63,397 nt of DNA from Phormidesmis priestleyi BC1401 (GTDB lineage Bacteria > Cyanobacteriota > Cyanobacteriia > Leptolyngbyales > Leptolyngbyaceae), in the NCBI RefSeq assembly GCF_001650195.1, contig NZ_LXYR01000029.1, positions 1 to 63,397 of the forward strand, in the 5' to 3' direction. The translations under genes were made by a program, and so were the position numbers. The notes below the pieces were generated by a model, which saw only the letters and a program-made list of their open reading frames with translations, searched no databases and was not told where the DNA came from. Positions 9,989 through 18,036 of the stretch are shown piece by piece; positions within the stretch are counted from its first letter, which is position 1, and every line of letters begins with the position of its first letter.

Positions 9989-11785
9989 TTAAAGGTTTGT
10001 CATCACATTCACCTCCGATCGCTGCCCTAGCTGAAGTGCGTACAGATTGGCATAAACGCCCTGTTGTGCAACGAGTTCGGCGTGAGTGCCATGCTCTACG
10101 ATCTCGCCCTGCTGGACAACCAACACCTGATCGGCTTGAGTCACGGTGCTGAGACGGTGAGCAATCACAAAACTGGTGCGCCCTTCGAGCAGTCGAGCGA
10201 TCGCAGATTGCACCAACGCTTCGGTGCGCGTATCAATGCTGCTAGTGGCTTCGTCGAGAATCAGAATGCGCGGATCGATCAACACAGCGCGGGCGATGCT
10301 CATCAACTGTCGTTGCCCCTGGCTGAGGCTGGCTCCTCGTTCACCCAACAGCGTTGCATATCCTTGAGGAAGCGTGGTGATAAACTCGTGGACGTTTGCC
10401 ACTTGAGCCGCCGCTTCAATGTCGGCTTGCGTCGCGTGAGGATTGCCAAACGCAATGTTTTCGGCAACGCTACCGCTAAATAAAACGGTGTCTTGTAAAA
10501 CGATGCCGATCGGACGACGTAAACTGGCTTGAGTCACAGTGCGAACGTCAATGCCATCGATTTTGACGGCTCCCCCAGTCACGTCATAAAAGCGCAAAAT
10601 CAGGTTGATGATCGTGCTTTTTCCGGCTCCGGTCGGTCCGACGAGGGCGATCATTTGTCCGGGTTTGGCATGGAGAGAAACGCCATTCAAAACGCACTGA
10701 CTAGAGGTGTAGCCAAATGTCACCGTCTCGAAGGTGACTTCTCCACGCATGGGGGGCATCTCGATCGCGTCGATCGCGTCTTGAAGCTTTGATGGCTCAT
10801 CCAACAGCAGAAAGATGCGCTCTAATCCCGCAAAGGCAGACTGAGCTTGCGTATAGAACTGACTGAGAATCTGAATCGGTCGAAAAAACTGCTGAACGTA
10901 GAGCAAAAATGCGGTGACAACGCCAACGGTTGCGGCACCTGTCACTGCTAGATAGCCACCATACGCCAACACGCCCGCAGTGGCTAGAGTATTTAGAAAA
11001 TCGATCGAGGGGAGAAACGCTGCGGTGATTGCAACCGCTTCAATATTTGCATCGCGATTGGCAGCGTTAAGTTGTTCAAATTCTTCAATGTTTAGAGACA
11101 CCCGATTAAATGCCTGTGCCTCTCGAACGCTACCAATATCTTCTTCTAACTTAGTGGATAGCTCTCCGATCGTTTGTCGCGTCACCCGAAATCGCGTTCT
11201 CGCCCATCGTGCAAACAACCCAGTTGTGAAAATCATTAACGGGACGACTAAATTACTTAACAGCCCCAGTTGCAGATTGATGAACAACATCGCAATGATA
11301 ATACCAACGATGCTAAACAAGTTGCCCAACATCTGAGCGATCGTTTGTCCAAATGCTTGATTAACGGTGCTGACATCATTCAGCAAACGGCTCATCAAAT
11401 CTCCCGCTTCACTCTGATCAAAAAAGCTCAACGGCAAACTTTGAATTTTGACAAAAATATCTTGCCGCAGTTGAGCTAGCAATCGCTGCATAATCCAACC
11501 GACGCGCAAAATCTGACCCCGAATCGCTTGGACTCCCAGTAAATAGATCAGTGCCAAGATGCCCAGCATCATCAGCAGTCCGGGCAGGTTGCCTCGAACG
11601 ATCAGATTGTCGATCGACCAACCGATTAAAAAAGGTCCGATCGCTTGAGTGGCTGCCCCGATCGACACCAGAATTAGCGCAGTTGGCACCTCTTTTCGAT
11701 AGGGTCGCAAATAGCGCAAAAAGCGTTTCAGCGTCGAGATCTGCTGACGTGGTTTTTCGTCAGGCGCAGCGATGGAACCTCTCAT
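9989..11785 (-). CDS. ABC exporter, fused permease-ATPase (MsbA/MDR type)
   Basis: About 598 residues: six membrane segments (about 40-320) followed by a nucleotide-binding domain with Walker A GPTGAGKST, signature LSQGQRQLMSIARA and Walker B ILILDEATSSID, i.e. with the catalytic glutamate present. A longer reading frame begins at 11887. I choose the ATG at 11785 (MRGSIAAPDEK) because AGGA lies 8 nt upstream and the extra 34 residues look non-coding. Works as a dimer exporting lipids or drugs. The second exporter at 21.7-23.4 kb has a degenerate Walker B, so the two could pair as a heterodimer (inference). Confidence 0.88.
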   Translation of the reverse strand: MRGSIAAPDEKPRQQISTLKRFLRYLRPYRKEVPTALILVSIGAATQAIGPFLIGWSIDNLIVRGNLPGLLMMLGILALIYLLGVQAIRGQILRVGWIMQRLLAQLRQDIFVKIQSLPLSFFDQSEAGDLMSRLLNDVSTVNQAFGQTIAQMLGNLFSIVGIIIAMLFINLQLGLLSNLVVPLMIFTTGLFARWARTRFRVTRQTIGELSTKLEEDIGSVREAQAFNRVSLNIEEFEQLNAANRDANIEAVAITAAFLPSIDFLNTLATAGVLAYGGYLAVTGAATVGVVTAFLLYVQQFFRPIQILSQFYTQAQSAFAGLERIFLLLDEPSKLQDAIDAIEMPPMRGEVTFETVTFGYTSSQCVLNGVSLHAKPGQMIALVGPTGAGKSTIINLILRFYDVTGGAVKIDGIDVRTVTQASLRRPIGIVLQDTVLFSGSVAENIAFGNPHATQADIEAAAQVANVHEFITTLPQGYATLLGERGASLSQGQRQLMSIARAVLIDPRILILDEATSSIDTRTEALVQSAIARLLEGRTSFVIAHRLSTVTQADQVLVVQQGEIVEHGTHAELVAQQGVYANLYALQLGQRSEVNVMTNL

Positions 11786-11959
11786 GTGTTTTCCTCGATC
11801 GGTCGTTGATTTCTCTAAGAATAATGCCAAACCTGGTTTAGAGAGCACGATCGAGAGGCTGCTGAATGAATGACTAGATAGCGTCAAACAGCTCTGTAGA
11901 AAGCTTTCTCAGATATGACCGTCGCCAACGGAACTAAGTTTCTAAGATGAATATAAACA

Positions 11960-11987
11960 TTGATTAACTTTTATAAAGATTTATGAT
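11960..11987 (+). promoter_or_regulatory. Candidate sigma-70 promoter of ocp
   Basis: TTGATT (11960-11965) and TATGAT (11982-11987) are separated by 16 bp in an AT-rich stretch about 90 bp before the ocp start, which would give a leader of about 80 nt. Proposed from sequence only. Confidence 0.35.
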
Positions 11988-12076
11988 AACTTAATCACTA
12001 GGGAACAGAAACGTAACCCACGAACATTCTGCTTTATTCTTAAGTCAGTTGAAAACTTAGTGAGGCAACCCTCCGC

Positions 12077-13036
12077 ATGGCAATTACTATTGATTCTGCC
12101 CGTGGTATTTTTCCCGGAACCCTCTCGGCTGGTGCAGTGCCAGCATTGACCGCGCGATTTAACCAACTCAGCGCTGAAGATCAGCTAGCGTGGACGTGGT
12201 TTGCCTTCTTAGAAATGGGCAAAACCGTCACCGTTGCGGCTCCAGGTGCAGCCAATATGCAGTTTGCTGAAGGAACCCTGAACCAAGTCAAGAAAATGAC
12301 CTTTGAGGAGCAAACTCAGGCTATGTGCGACTTGGCAAACAATGCAGACGCTCCGATCTGCCGCACCTATGCCACCTGGTCGCCTAACATCAAGCTAGGC
12401 TTTTGGAATCAGCTTGGAGAATGGATGGAGCAAGGTGCGGTCGCGCCCATCCCGGCTGGCTACAAGCTCTCAGCTAACGCAAACGCGGTGCTAGAAACTC
12501 TCAAATCCCTGGATCAAGGACAACAGATCACCGTCCTGCGGAACTCGGTTGTAAACATGGGCTTTGATGCAGGGAAACTCGACAGCTACACCCGAATCTC
12601 TGAGCCTGTAGTTGCGCCTAGAGAGATGTCTCAGCGCACTCAAGTTGCCATTGAAGGTCTCGACAACCCAACGGTGTTGAGCTACATGGACAACTTGAAT
12701 GCCAATGACTTTGACGAACTGATCAAGCTCTTTGTCCCGGATGGTGCATTGCAGCCTCCCTTCCAGAAACCGATCGTCGGCAAAGATGCGATCATGCGGT
12801 TCTTCCGAGAAGAATGTCAGAACCTCAGTTTGCTCCCAGAGCGCGGTGTTGCTGAACCCGCAGAAGATGGCTACACCCAGGTAAAAGTCACGGGCAAGGT
12901 TCAGACTCCGTGGTTTGGCGCGGCTGTGGGCATGAATATGGCGTGGCGTTTCTTGATCAACCCTGAAGGCAAGATCTTTTTCGTCGCCATTGACTTGTTA
13001 GCGTCTCCTAAAGAGCTTTTGAACCTGGTTCGCTAG
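12077..13036 (+). CDS. ocp: Orange carotenoid protein (OCP1 type)
   Basis: Blue-light-activated carotenoid protein that binds the phycobilisome and dissipates excess energy as heat. 319 residues with the all-helical carotenoid N-terminal domain (about 1-165; SARGIFP, LSANANAVL) and the NTF2-like C-terminal domain (about 195-317; ending ASPKELLNLVR). Conserved functional residues include the Trp in KLGFW, the linker-facing Arg in TVLRN, and the ketocarotenoid-holding Tyr and Trp of SYMDNL and MAWRF. Position 44 is Phe (WFAFLEMGK), whereas the Synechocystis protein as I remember it has Tyr44. frp lies 111 bp downstream, the arrangement of OCP1 rather than OCPX or OCP2. Confidence 0.96.
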   Translation: MAITIDSARGIFPGTLSAGAVPALTARFNQLSAEDQLAWTWFAFLEMGKTVTVAAPGAANMQFAEGTLNQVKKMTFEEQTQAMCDLANNADAPICRTYATWSPNIKLGFWNQLGEWMEQGAVAPIPAGYKLSANANAVLETLKSLDQGQQITVLRNSVVNMGFDAGKLDSYTRISEPVVAPREMSQRTQVAIEGLDNPTVLSYMDNLNANDFDELIKLFVPDGALQPPFQKPIVGKDAIMRFFREECQNLSLLPERGVAEPAEDGYTQVKVTGKVQTPWFGAAVGMNMAWRFLINPEGKIFFVAIDLLASPKELLNLVR

Positions 13037-13147
13037 GAAGCGGACGAGTCGATCGGGTGGGCGCTCTCTTAGCCAAGGGCGCTCAATCATCCTGAGCAGA
13101 CGCAACAAATTTAACCCATTAACGCGGAACGGATTTTAGATTGAATT

Positions 13148-13474
13148 ATGCAAGTGAGTGACCCTGAGTGGACTGATATTGAGAAAAACATAGCTCGAAC
13201 TGCCTTTGATAAAGCTCATAAACGAGAAGTTGAGGCGCTGCTAATACACGTTCGAGAGGAGGCAAGCACGATCGTAGAGTTGGGGAATCTCTGGCAGTTA
13301 CACGATTTTTTAAGCGCCAAACGATTTGGAATTGAGGGCAAGTACGACTACCAATATTCGGGTCTGCTTTTTGTCTTTGCGGGATTAATTAAGGAGGGTT
13401 GGCTTCATATCAACGAGCTAGAAGGGCTGGATAAAGACAAACTGTCAAAGGTCGCTGTTTTATCACGGATGTAG
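13148..13474 (+). CDS. frp: Fluorescence recovery protein (FRP)
   Basis: Small soluble dimer that binds the C-terminal domain of activated OCP and speeds its return to the orange form, detaching it from the phycobilisome. 108 residues, normal for the shorter form. The signature block runs LWQLHDFLSAKR (48-59), containing Trp49, His52, Asp53 and Arg59, which correspond to the functional Trp50/His53/Asp54/Arg60 of the Synechocystis protein. It follows ocp in the same direction, so co-transcription or a short internal promoter is likely. Confidence 0.93.
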   Translation: MQVSDPEWTDIEKNIARTAFDKAHKREVEALLIHVREEASTIVELGNLWQLHDFLSAKRFGIEGKYDYQYSGLLFVFAGLIKEGWLHINELEGLDKDKLSKVAVLSRM

Positions 13475-13608
13475 TTTGATGTGGCTCACGTTTACGGCTT
13501 GACTCTGCAACGTTATTTGGGCATCGATCGCCGAGGTGCTGCCATCCAAAACTAAGCGGGTTCTAGTGAAGAGCGTAAAATTTTAGTATCGTTGCTCAAG
13601 CAAATCTC

Positions 13609-14298
13609 ATGCGCGTCTCTCGAATCCGAGACCTTTTCATCGTGATCCTGTTGGCTAGCAGTTTCCTAAACGTCAAACCTCTGCTCGCGCTCACCTCGGC
13701 TCAATATCGTGAGCGCGGCATCCAATATCGAGATCAAGGGCAGCTTGAGGCGGCGATCGTGGCACTTCAAAAAGCGGTTGAGCTTGAGCCGACAAATATC
13801 AAGGGTCGCGTAAGTTTAGGATGGACGCTGCATCTGGCAAAGCAAGACCCGTTAGCGGCAGAAACTCTAGAACAGGCAACGTTCCTCAATCCCTTTGACA
13901 TAGCGACCTTCAACGCACTGGGAATTGTCTATTTGGTCAGCGATCGCCTAACCGATGCCGTGATGGTGCACACCTGGGCAACTTTGCTTGCTCCAGAGAA
14001 TGAGATTGCTCACTACAATCTTAGTCTGGAATTTTGGCGATTAGCTGCCTACGATTCGGCGATCGCGTCTGCAAAGTGGGCAGCCAAACTAGAGCCGAAT
14101 AATCCTCATCCTTGGGTGGCACTGGCGATCGCGCATTGGAATAACAAAGAACAATCGTTGGCTAAACAGGCTTATCAGCAGGCAATTGTTGAGGATGGCA
14201 GATATCGCGATCGCGCTTTTTTAGCTAACCTGGACGAAGCGGGATTCAGCTTGAGTCAAATTAAAGTAGCTGGGCAAGTTCTTGAAGCATTGCAGTAA
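13609..14298 (+). CDS. Exported TPR-repeat protein
   Basis: 229 residues. A cleavable signal peptide is visible at 1-29 (hydrophobic FIVILLASSFL, ending near LLALTS). The rest is four to five tetratricopeptide repeats, for example YRERGIQYRDQGQLEAAI, FNALGIVYLVSDRLTDAV and PWVALAIAHWNNKEQ. It probably scaffolds envelope or periplasmic proteins; partner unknown. Starts 134 bp after frp but no link to photoprotection can be shown. Its 3' end is only 43 bp from the first attC-like site, so it marks the edge of the foreign-looking region. Confidence 0.8.
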   Translation: MRVSRIRDLFIVILLASSFLNVKPLLALTSAQYRERGIQYRDQGQLEAAIVALQKAVELEPTNIKGRVSLGWTLHLAKQDPLAAETLEQATFLNPFDIATFNALGIVYLVSDRLTDAVMVHTWATLLAPENEIAHYNLSLEFWRLAAYDSAIASAKWAAKLEPNNPHPWVALAIAHWNNKEQSLAKQAYQQAIVEDGRYRDRAFLANLDEAGFSLSQIKVAGQVLEALQ

Positions 14299-14340
14299 GG
14301 CGATCGTATCTAAAGATTAACTTTGGCGATCGGGTTCAAC

Positions 14341-14430
14341 AAACTAACGTTCATAATCACCCGACGCAGATGACCCCTGCATCATAACCGAATCGCTCTC
14401 AACGATCGGTGTGCATGGGCATTGTTATGC
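14341..14430 (-). repeat. attC-like integron recombination site (site 2)
   Basis: On the minus strand it begins GCATAAC (R'' box), continues AATGCCCAT, then L'' CACACCGA. About 45 nt later come the complementary L' TCGGGTG and finally GTTAG (R' box). L'' and L' pair over 7 bp with a single extrahelical A, the hallmark that orients attC sites. It lies just beyond the 3' end of the broken membrane-protein gene, where a cassette attC belongs. About 90 bp, within the usual range. No integrase gene is in the window. Confidence 0.6.
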
Positions 14431-14469
14431 GGTGCTGAACCGTCACTACTTTACGTCCAAGCATATCTT

Positions 14470-15126
14470 TCAATCTGGATGATGCCGAAATTTTATTCCT
14501 TTCCAAGTGAGCAGTAAGCCAAATCCACAGAACCTGAGTAGAATTATTGTCTCTTGAATGCCATCGCCTTCTCGCGTGCTCAATACTTTAGCCTTGGAAT
14601 TGCCGAGAAAAGAATTGATCTGGCTTGCGGGCTGACGAGCATTTTCAAAATACTCTGATTTGTGAAGTAAAAAGCTGGGTGAAGCATTGCGCGATCGAAG
14701 AACAACAGTATAACTATCGATGCCAATCTAGACGGATTCAGCTTTCTGGATGTCGTTTAGTTGAAAACTTGTAACTTGTTTGTTCCAAGGGAGAAATAAG
14801 GTTGATTGCTTCAATCGACATATTCCTTGCTGCTCCATTTCATGGCGAATGCATGTGAATGTCGAAACGTGAGTGGCAAAATAGCCTATTACCAGCCCCA
14901 TTGCTGTGAAGGCGATCCCAAGTACGAAAGGAGTGCGGGAAAATTGCAACATAGGGTTAAGGTAACTGTTCGCTCGCCCTGCCAAAAAGATCGAAGCCCC
15001 TGCTTTCTCGCTGAAAGATAGGGAGGAGTGTGAACGGTTATAATTTAACCAAGAGAGCTTAACTGGATAAATTACTTCCAATATTCCCTCTTTGCTGAAT
15101 TCCTTAACCGTTAACTTAAGCTGCAT
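14470..15126 (-). pseudogene. Membrane protein gene interrupted by one in-frame amber codon
   Basis: Starting at ATG 15126 (MQLKLTVKEF) the frame codes for a protein with an N-terminal soluble part, one clear membrane segment (PFVLGIAFTAMGLVIGYFA) and the CxR...CRLKQS...LNDIQKAESV block. A TAG at 14728-14730 then stops it. The same frame stays open for another 85 codons (IGIDSYTVVLRSR ... GFGLLLTWKGIKF) to a TGA at 14470, including a second hydrophobic segment. The two halves together resemble a two-TM cyanobacterial membrane family of about 220 residues. So this is a nonsense-mutated gene, or one needing amber readthrough. It sits between two attC-like sites as a cassette would. Confidence 0.75.
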
Positions 15127-15212
15127 AATGGTATAGCTCACTCGCCGCCGGAAGCGTAGCGATGAAATGAGGAGCGGAGCTGTATGCGGTCGAGTGCAAC
15201 GCCTTGTTATGT
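15121..15212 (-). repeat. attC-like integron recombination site (site 1)
   Basis: On the minus strand: ACATAAC (R''), AAGGCGTT, then L'' CACTCGACCGC. A variable stem of about 40 nt is followed by L' GCGGCGAGTG, a 6-nt spacer and ATTATGC (R'). L'' and L' pair over 10 bp with exactly one unpaired A. The R' box has ATT instead of the GTT needed for recombination, so the site may be dead. The methyltransferase stop codon lies inside R'' and the next gene starts at the R' edge, both typical of gene cassettes. It shares the ATAACAA...TGCAC framework with site 2. Confidence 0.68.
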
Positions 15213-15935
15213 GCTTCTTGAGAATTTACGACATCTATCGATTATTGGATTGTGGCATTCATAGTACCGATAAATGGAGATTGACTTAGATAGCCCAAAT
15301 ACCTTGCACTTAATTCGCTTAAAAAAGTAATGCAACACCTCCTCAATTTCCTTCGCCGTGTTTACGTGTTCATGTTTCATTAGCAGGCTGTAATCGAGTC
15401 CATGCCTTAGCTTGAACTCCAACCCAGTGGTCAATTTCCAACCTAGTGTCCATAGCAATGTACCTTCGCTTGGCACGCTTGCACGCAACACGCCATTTTC
15501 TGCCAACAAGAGTCCACTCCGCGCTATCACTTCCGGCAAGTTACAGATATGTTCAAGTGTCGCTATTGAAGTGATTCGGTCGTAGCGGCAACTGTTCGGT
15601 ACTTCAGAAATATCCGAGTAGATGTTTCTAACCTTTCCGAGAAGAGGTGAGCTTTTATAGAGGTCAGTGAAAGGCTCAATTATGTCATACGAGTGAACTG
15701 TGGATTCGTACTGAAGTTGATTAAGGGTGCCAGCGCCTAACTCCAACGTTACCTTTGCTGAATCTTGTAGGTTGGCAACATCACTTGCAACTTGCCTATG
15801 CAACCATGATTCCATCCTTTGTGCTAACGACGAAGCAGTTGTCTGACCCTCACGATTTGACTTGTAATGCGCCGAGTAGATGTCTTGGATTTCTTTTGGC
15901 AGAGGAGGTCGCGTCTTTGGAAAGTTGTCAAACAT
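15207..15935 (-). CDS. SAM-dependent class I methyltransferase, integron-cassette-like
   Basis: 242 residues from ATG 15935, chosen because AAGGAG lies 6 nt upstream; a longer frame to 15992 lacks this. SAM-binding motif I is LELGAGTLNQL near residue 66, followed by the acidic strand end IIEPF and motif TSIATLEHICNLPEV near 140, all of the Methyltransf_11/23 kind. Substrate unknown; small-molecule or lipid methylation is most usual for this architecture. The TAA stop is inside attC-like site 1, so gene and site together look like one cassette, with the broken membrane gene as the next. Codon use is less HIP1-rich than neighbouring genes. Confidence 0.82.
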   Translation of the reverse strand: MFDNFPKTRPPLPKEIQDIYSAHYKSNREGQTTASSLAQRMESWLHRQVASDVANLQDSAKVTLELGAGTLNQLQYESTVHSYDIIEPFTDLYKSSPLLGKVRNIYSDISEVPNSCRYDRITSIATLEHICNLPEVIARSGLLLAENGVLRASVPSEGTLLWTLGWKLTTGLEFKLRHGLDYSLLMKHEHVNTAKEIEEVLHYFFKRIKCKVFGLSKSISIYRYYECHNPIIDRCRKFSRST

Positions 15936-16079
15936 CGAAACTCCTTTTGTTCGGTGCATAGCTATTATTTCTGCGGCTTGGACTCTTGCCAATCATCATA
16001 ATACGCTCCACGAGGAAATTACTTTGTGTAGAGACCGGACAACTTCTTTCTTTTAAGGTTTTATACCGAGTCTTCACAG

Positions 16080-16198
16080 GATAACTCCTCCATTTCGGCA
16101 GTTATACTGAGCGATTTTCAGATTTTTTGCTTCTAGGCTAGAGAAAATCTGCTTCTCTACTGCTGATTTAGTAAGCAAAGTAGCAATTTGCTTTCTCT
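16080..16198. other. Intergenic stretch with local inverted repeats
   Basis: No gene is visible. There is a loose hairpin ATAACT...AGTTAT near 16081-16106 and a run of TTTGCTTCT/TTTGCTTTC motifs leading into the tandem repeat that follows. Confidence 0.4.
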
Positions 16199-16365
16199 TT
16201 TTGGTGTTTTCCGTAAGCAATCAGACAAATTGCTTTCCCATTTCAACCATTTGCTTTCTCATTTCAGTAGATCGCATATTCATTTTGGCGTTTTCCGCAA
16301 GCGAAAAGACAAATTGTGTTCTCAAACGGTGGTTTACTGACTCGTTTCAGTAGATCGCGCATTCA
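16199..16365. repeat. Tandem direct repeat, two copies of about 84 bp
   Basis: Copy A (16199-16282) and copy B (16283-16365) are head-to-tail. Both start TTTTGG(T/C)GTTTTCCG(T/C)AAGC, share AGACAAATTG at the same offset, and end TTTCAGTAGATCGC followed by ATTCA. Their middle parts have diverged. Extra partial units (TTTGCTTTCTC) lie just upstream. Non-coding by appearance; origin unknown. Confidence 0.7.
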
Positions 16366-16854
16366 CGTCAGCGATCGCCCTCTTACTGTAGGTTAAGTTA
16401 GGTGAAAGCGCGTTCGTGCGGCACTTGCGCCTCCCTACAGCATTCTGTCTATTACCGCTCCGCACTGCTAAGGCAGCGATCACTATCTCAGGAACAGGCA
16501 AGAGGATGAGTGGAGGGTTATGCTGGACTTCATAACATCCAAACCAATTTGTGAGGTTGGTGATCGTACTCACAACACCTTTTTGGAGAGAAGGCTTCCT
16601 TGTATCACTCTAAATTAGGTGGATCGGTCAAAACTTTCCGCATTTTTTCAAACTGAGTCTGACTGGCAGCACACAGATTTACTGAATGGGAGAAGTTCGC
16701 CCTAGCATTGCCTATGCTTTGATTGCTACACTCGATTTTTGATGCGATCGTCCCAAACGTTACAGCAGCTAGACAGCGTTTTTCTCAGCCTGAGCATCTT
16801 ACAGTTAGGAGATTCTGACTGACGATCGTCCAGCAATCAGAATGAGGAGTTTTA
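16366..16854. other. Intergenic region without a convincing gene
   Basis: About 490 bp before the acetyltransferase. A 79-codon minus frame is open here but has no family resemblance or good start. A short palindrome GTTATG...CATAAC occurs near 16518-16537. GAGGAG lies close before the acetyltransferase ATG and is its likely ribosome-binding site. Confidence 0.45.
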
Positions 16855-18036
16855 ATGCCTTCGGGTCAATTTGACTATCGAGTTCCAGCCAATGCGACTG
16901 AGGTGCAGCAGCTTGGGCAAATTTTGGCACAATGCTTCAACAGTCCGCCATCTGATGAATCGGTCTATTTAACTCGCATCGGCAGCGAGAACGTTCGCAT
17001 TCTCTGCGATCGAGAGCGGGTGATTGGAGGGTTGGGGCTGCTACAACTGGGGCAGTGGTATGGCTCGGCGTGTGTGCCCATGATCGGCATTGCAGCCGTG
17101 GGAATTGCGCCCGACTATCGAGGTAAAGGGGCAGCGATCGCCCTCATGCAAAACGTCCTGAAAGAGCTTCACGCCCAAAGAACCCCGCTTTCAGTCTTGT
17201 ATTCGGCGGCTCAGCCTCTCTACCGGAAAGCCGGATATGAACAAGCCGGAACTCTGTGCACCTGGGAGATTTCAACCAGCAGCATTGAGCTTCGAGACGA
17301 TTCACTGCCGATCGAGCCAGTCTCGCTTGACTCAAGTGAATTTGCCGCCCTCTATCAACGGCAAGCCCAGCAGATCAATGGCTATCTCGATCGCAATTCG
17401 GTGATTTGGCAAGGGCTGCTAGAATCTCAAAAAAACACGCCTCCCTATGCTTATCGCCTGGGGACGGCAGCCCAGCCACAAGGCTATATCATTCTTCGGC
17501 AGCAGGGCGAAGGCGAGCAGTCTCGGCTTGTGGTAAAAGATTGGGTGTTGCTCACTCCGGCGGCGACCCGGCGATTTTGGTCTTTTTTGGCGGCTCACCG
17601 TTCCCAAATGGAGACGATTGAGTGGCGAAGCGCTCCGATCGATGCGTTGACCCTGTTTCTATCAGAGCAAAAGAACGCCAGAATTCAATCTCTGACTCGC
17701 TGGATGCTGCGAATCGTCGATGTCCGGCACGCCCTTGAAGCCCGCAAATATCCAGCAGGCATCACGGCAGACTTGCATTTTGAGATTCAAGATCCGTTAC
17801 TGACCGCCAATCAGGGCAAGCTAATTTTGAGTGTCACCGACGGTGCTGGAACGGTCACCCCTGGAGGGCGAGGAGACTTGCAGCTTGAGGTCAGCAGTTT
17901 GGCACCGCTCTACACGGGGCTGTTTTCTCCTCACCAGTTGCAGAGGTGCGATCGCTTAACGGCAACTGACTCTGCCCTGACGATCGCCACCCAACTTTTT
18001 GCTGGGTCGCCTCCCTGGATGCCGGATGCTTTTTAG
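16855..18036 (+). CDS. Eis-like GNAT N-acetyltransferase
   Basis: 393 residues, the length of the Eis (enhanced intracellular survival) group. The N-terminal GNAT domain has the acetyl-CoA loop APDYRGKGAA near residue 88 and continues with ALMQNVLKEL; a second degenerate GNAT-like domain lies in the middle. The C-terminal part (about 290-390) resembles the SCP2-like fold, ending near the protein C-terminus as in Eis, where the terminal carboxylate takes part in catalysis. Known relatives acetylate aminoglycosides or lysines; the native substrate here is unknown. Stop overlaps the stop of the convergent gene at 18033 by 4 bp. Confidence 0.85.
   Translation: MPSGQFDYRVPANATEVQQLGQILAQCFNSPPSDESVYLTRIGSENVRILCDRERVIGGLGLLQLGQWYGSACVPMIGIAAVGIAPDYRGKGAAIALMQNVLKELHAQRTPLSVLYSAAQPLYRKAGYEQAGTLCTWEISTSSIELRDDSLPIEPVSLDSSEFAALYQRQAQQINGYLDRNSVIWQGLLESQKNTPPYAYRLGTAAQPQGYIILRQQGEGEQSRLVVKDWVLLTPAATRRFWSFLAAHRSQMETIEWRSAPIDALTLFLSEQKNARIQSLTRWMLRIVDVRHALEARKYPAGITADLHFEIQDPLLTANQGKLILSVTDGAGTVTPGGRGDLQLEVSSLAPLYTGLFSPHQLQRCDRLTATDSALTIATQLFAGSPPWMPDAF

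Noticed and set aside
15981-16110. A possible third attC upstream of the methyltransferase (GCGTATTATGATG, GTATAAC).
   Set aside because: No complementary L''/L' pair could be found between the two core-like strings.
16199-16365. Possible short CRISPR array.
   Set aside because: Only two diverged copies, unit length 84 bp, no constant repeat with unique spacers and no cas genes.
16510-16540. GTTATGCTGGACTTCATAAC resembles attC core boxes.
   Set aside because: It is a plain 20-bp palindrome without L boxes or an extrahelical base at attC spacing.
16334-16573. A 79-codon minus-strand frame in the gap before the acetyltransferase.
   Set aside because: No recognised family, no ribosome-binding site, and it overlaps the end of the tandem repeat.
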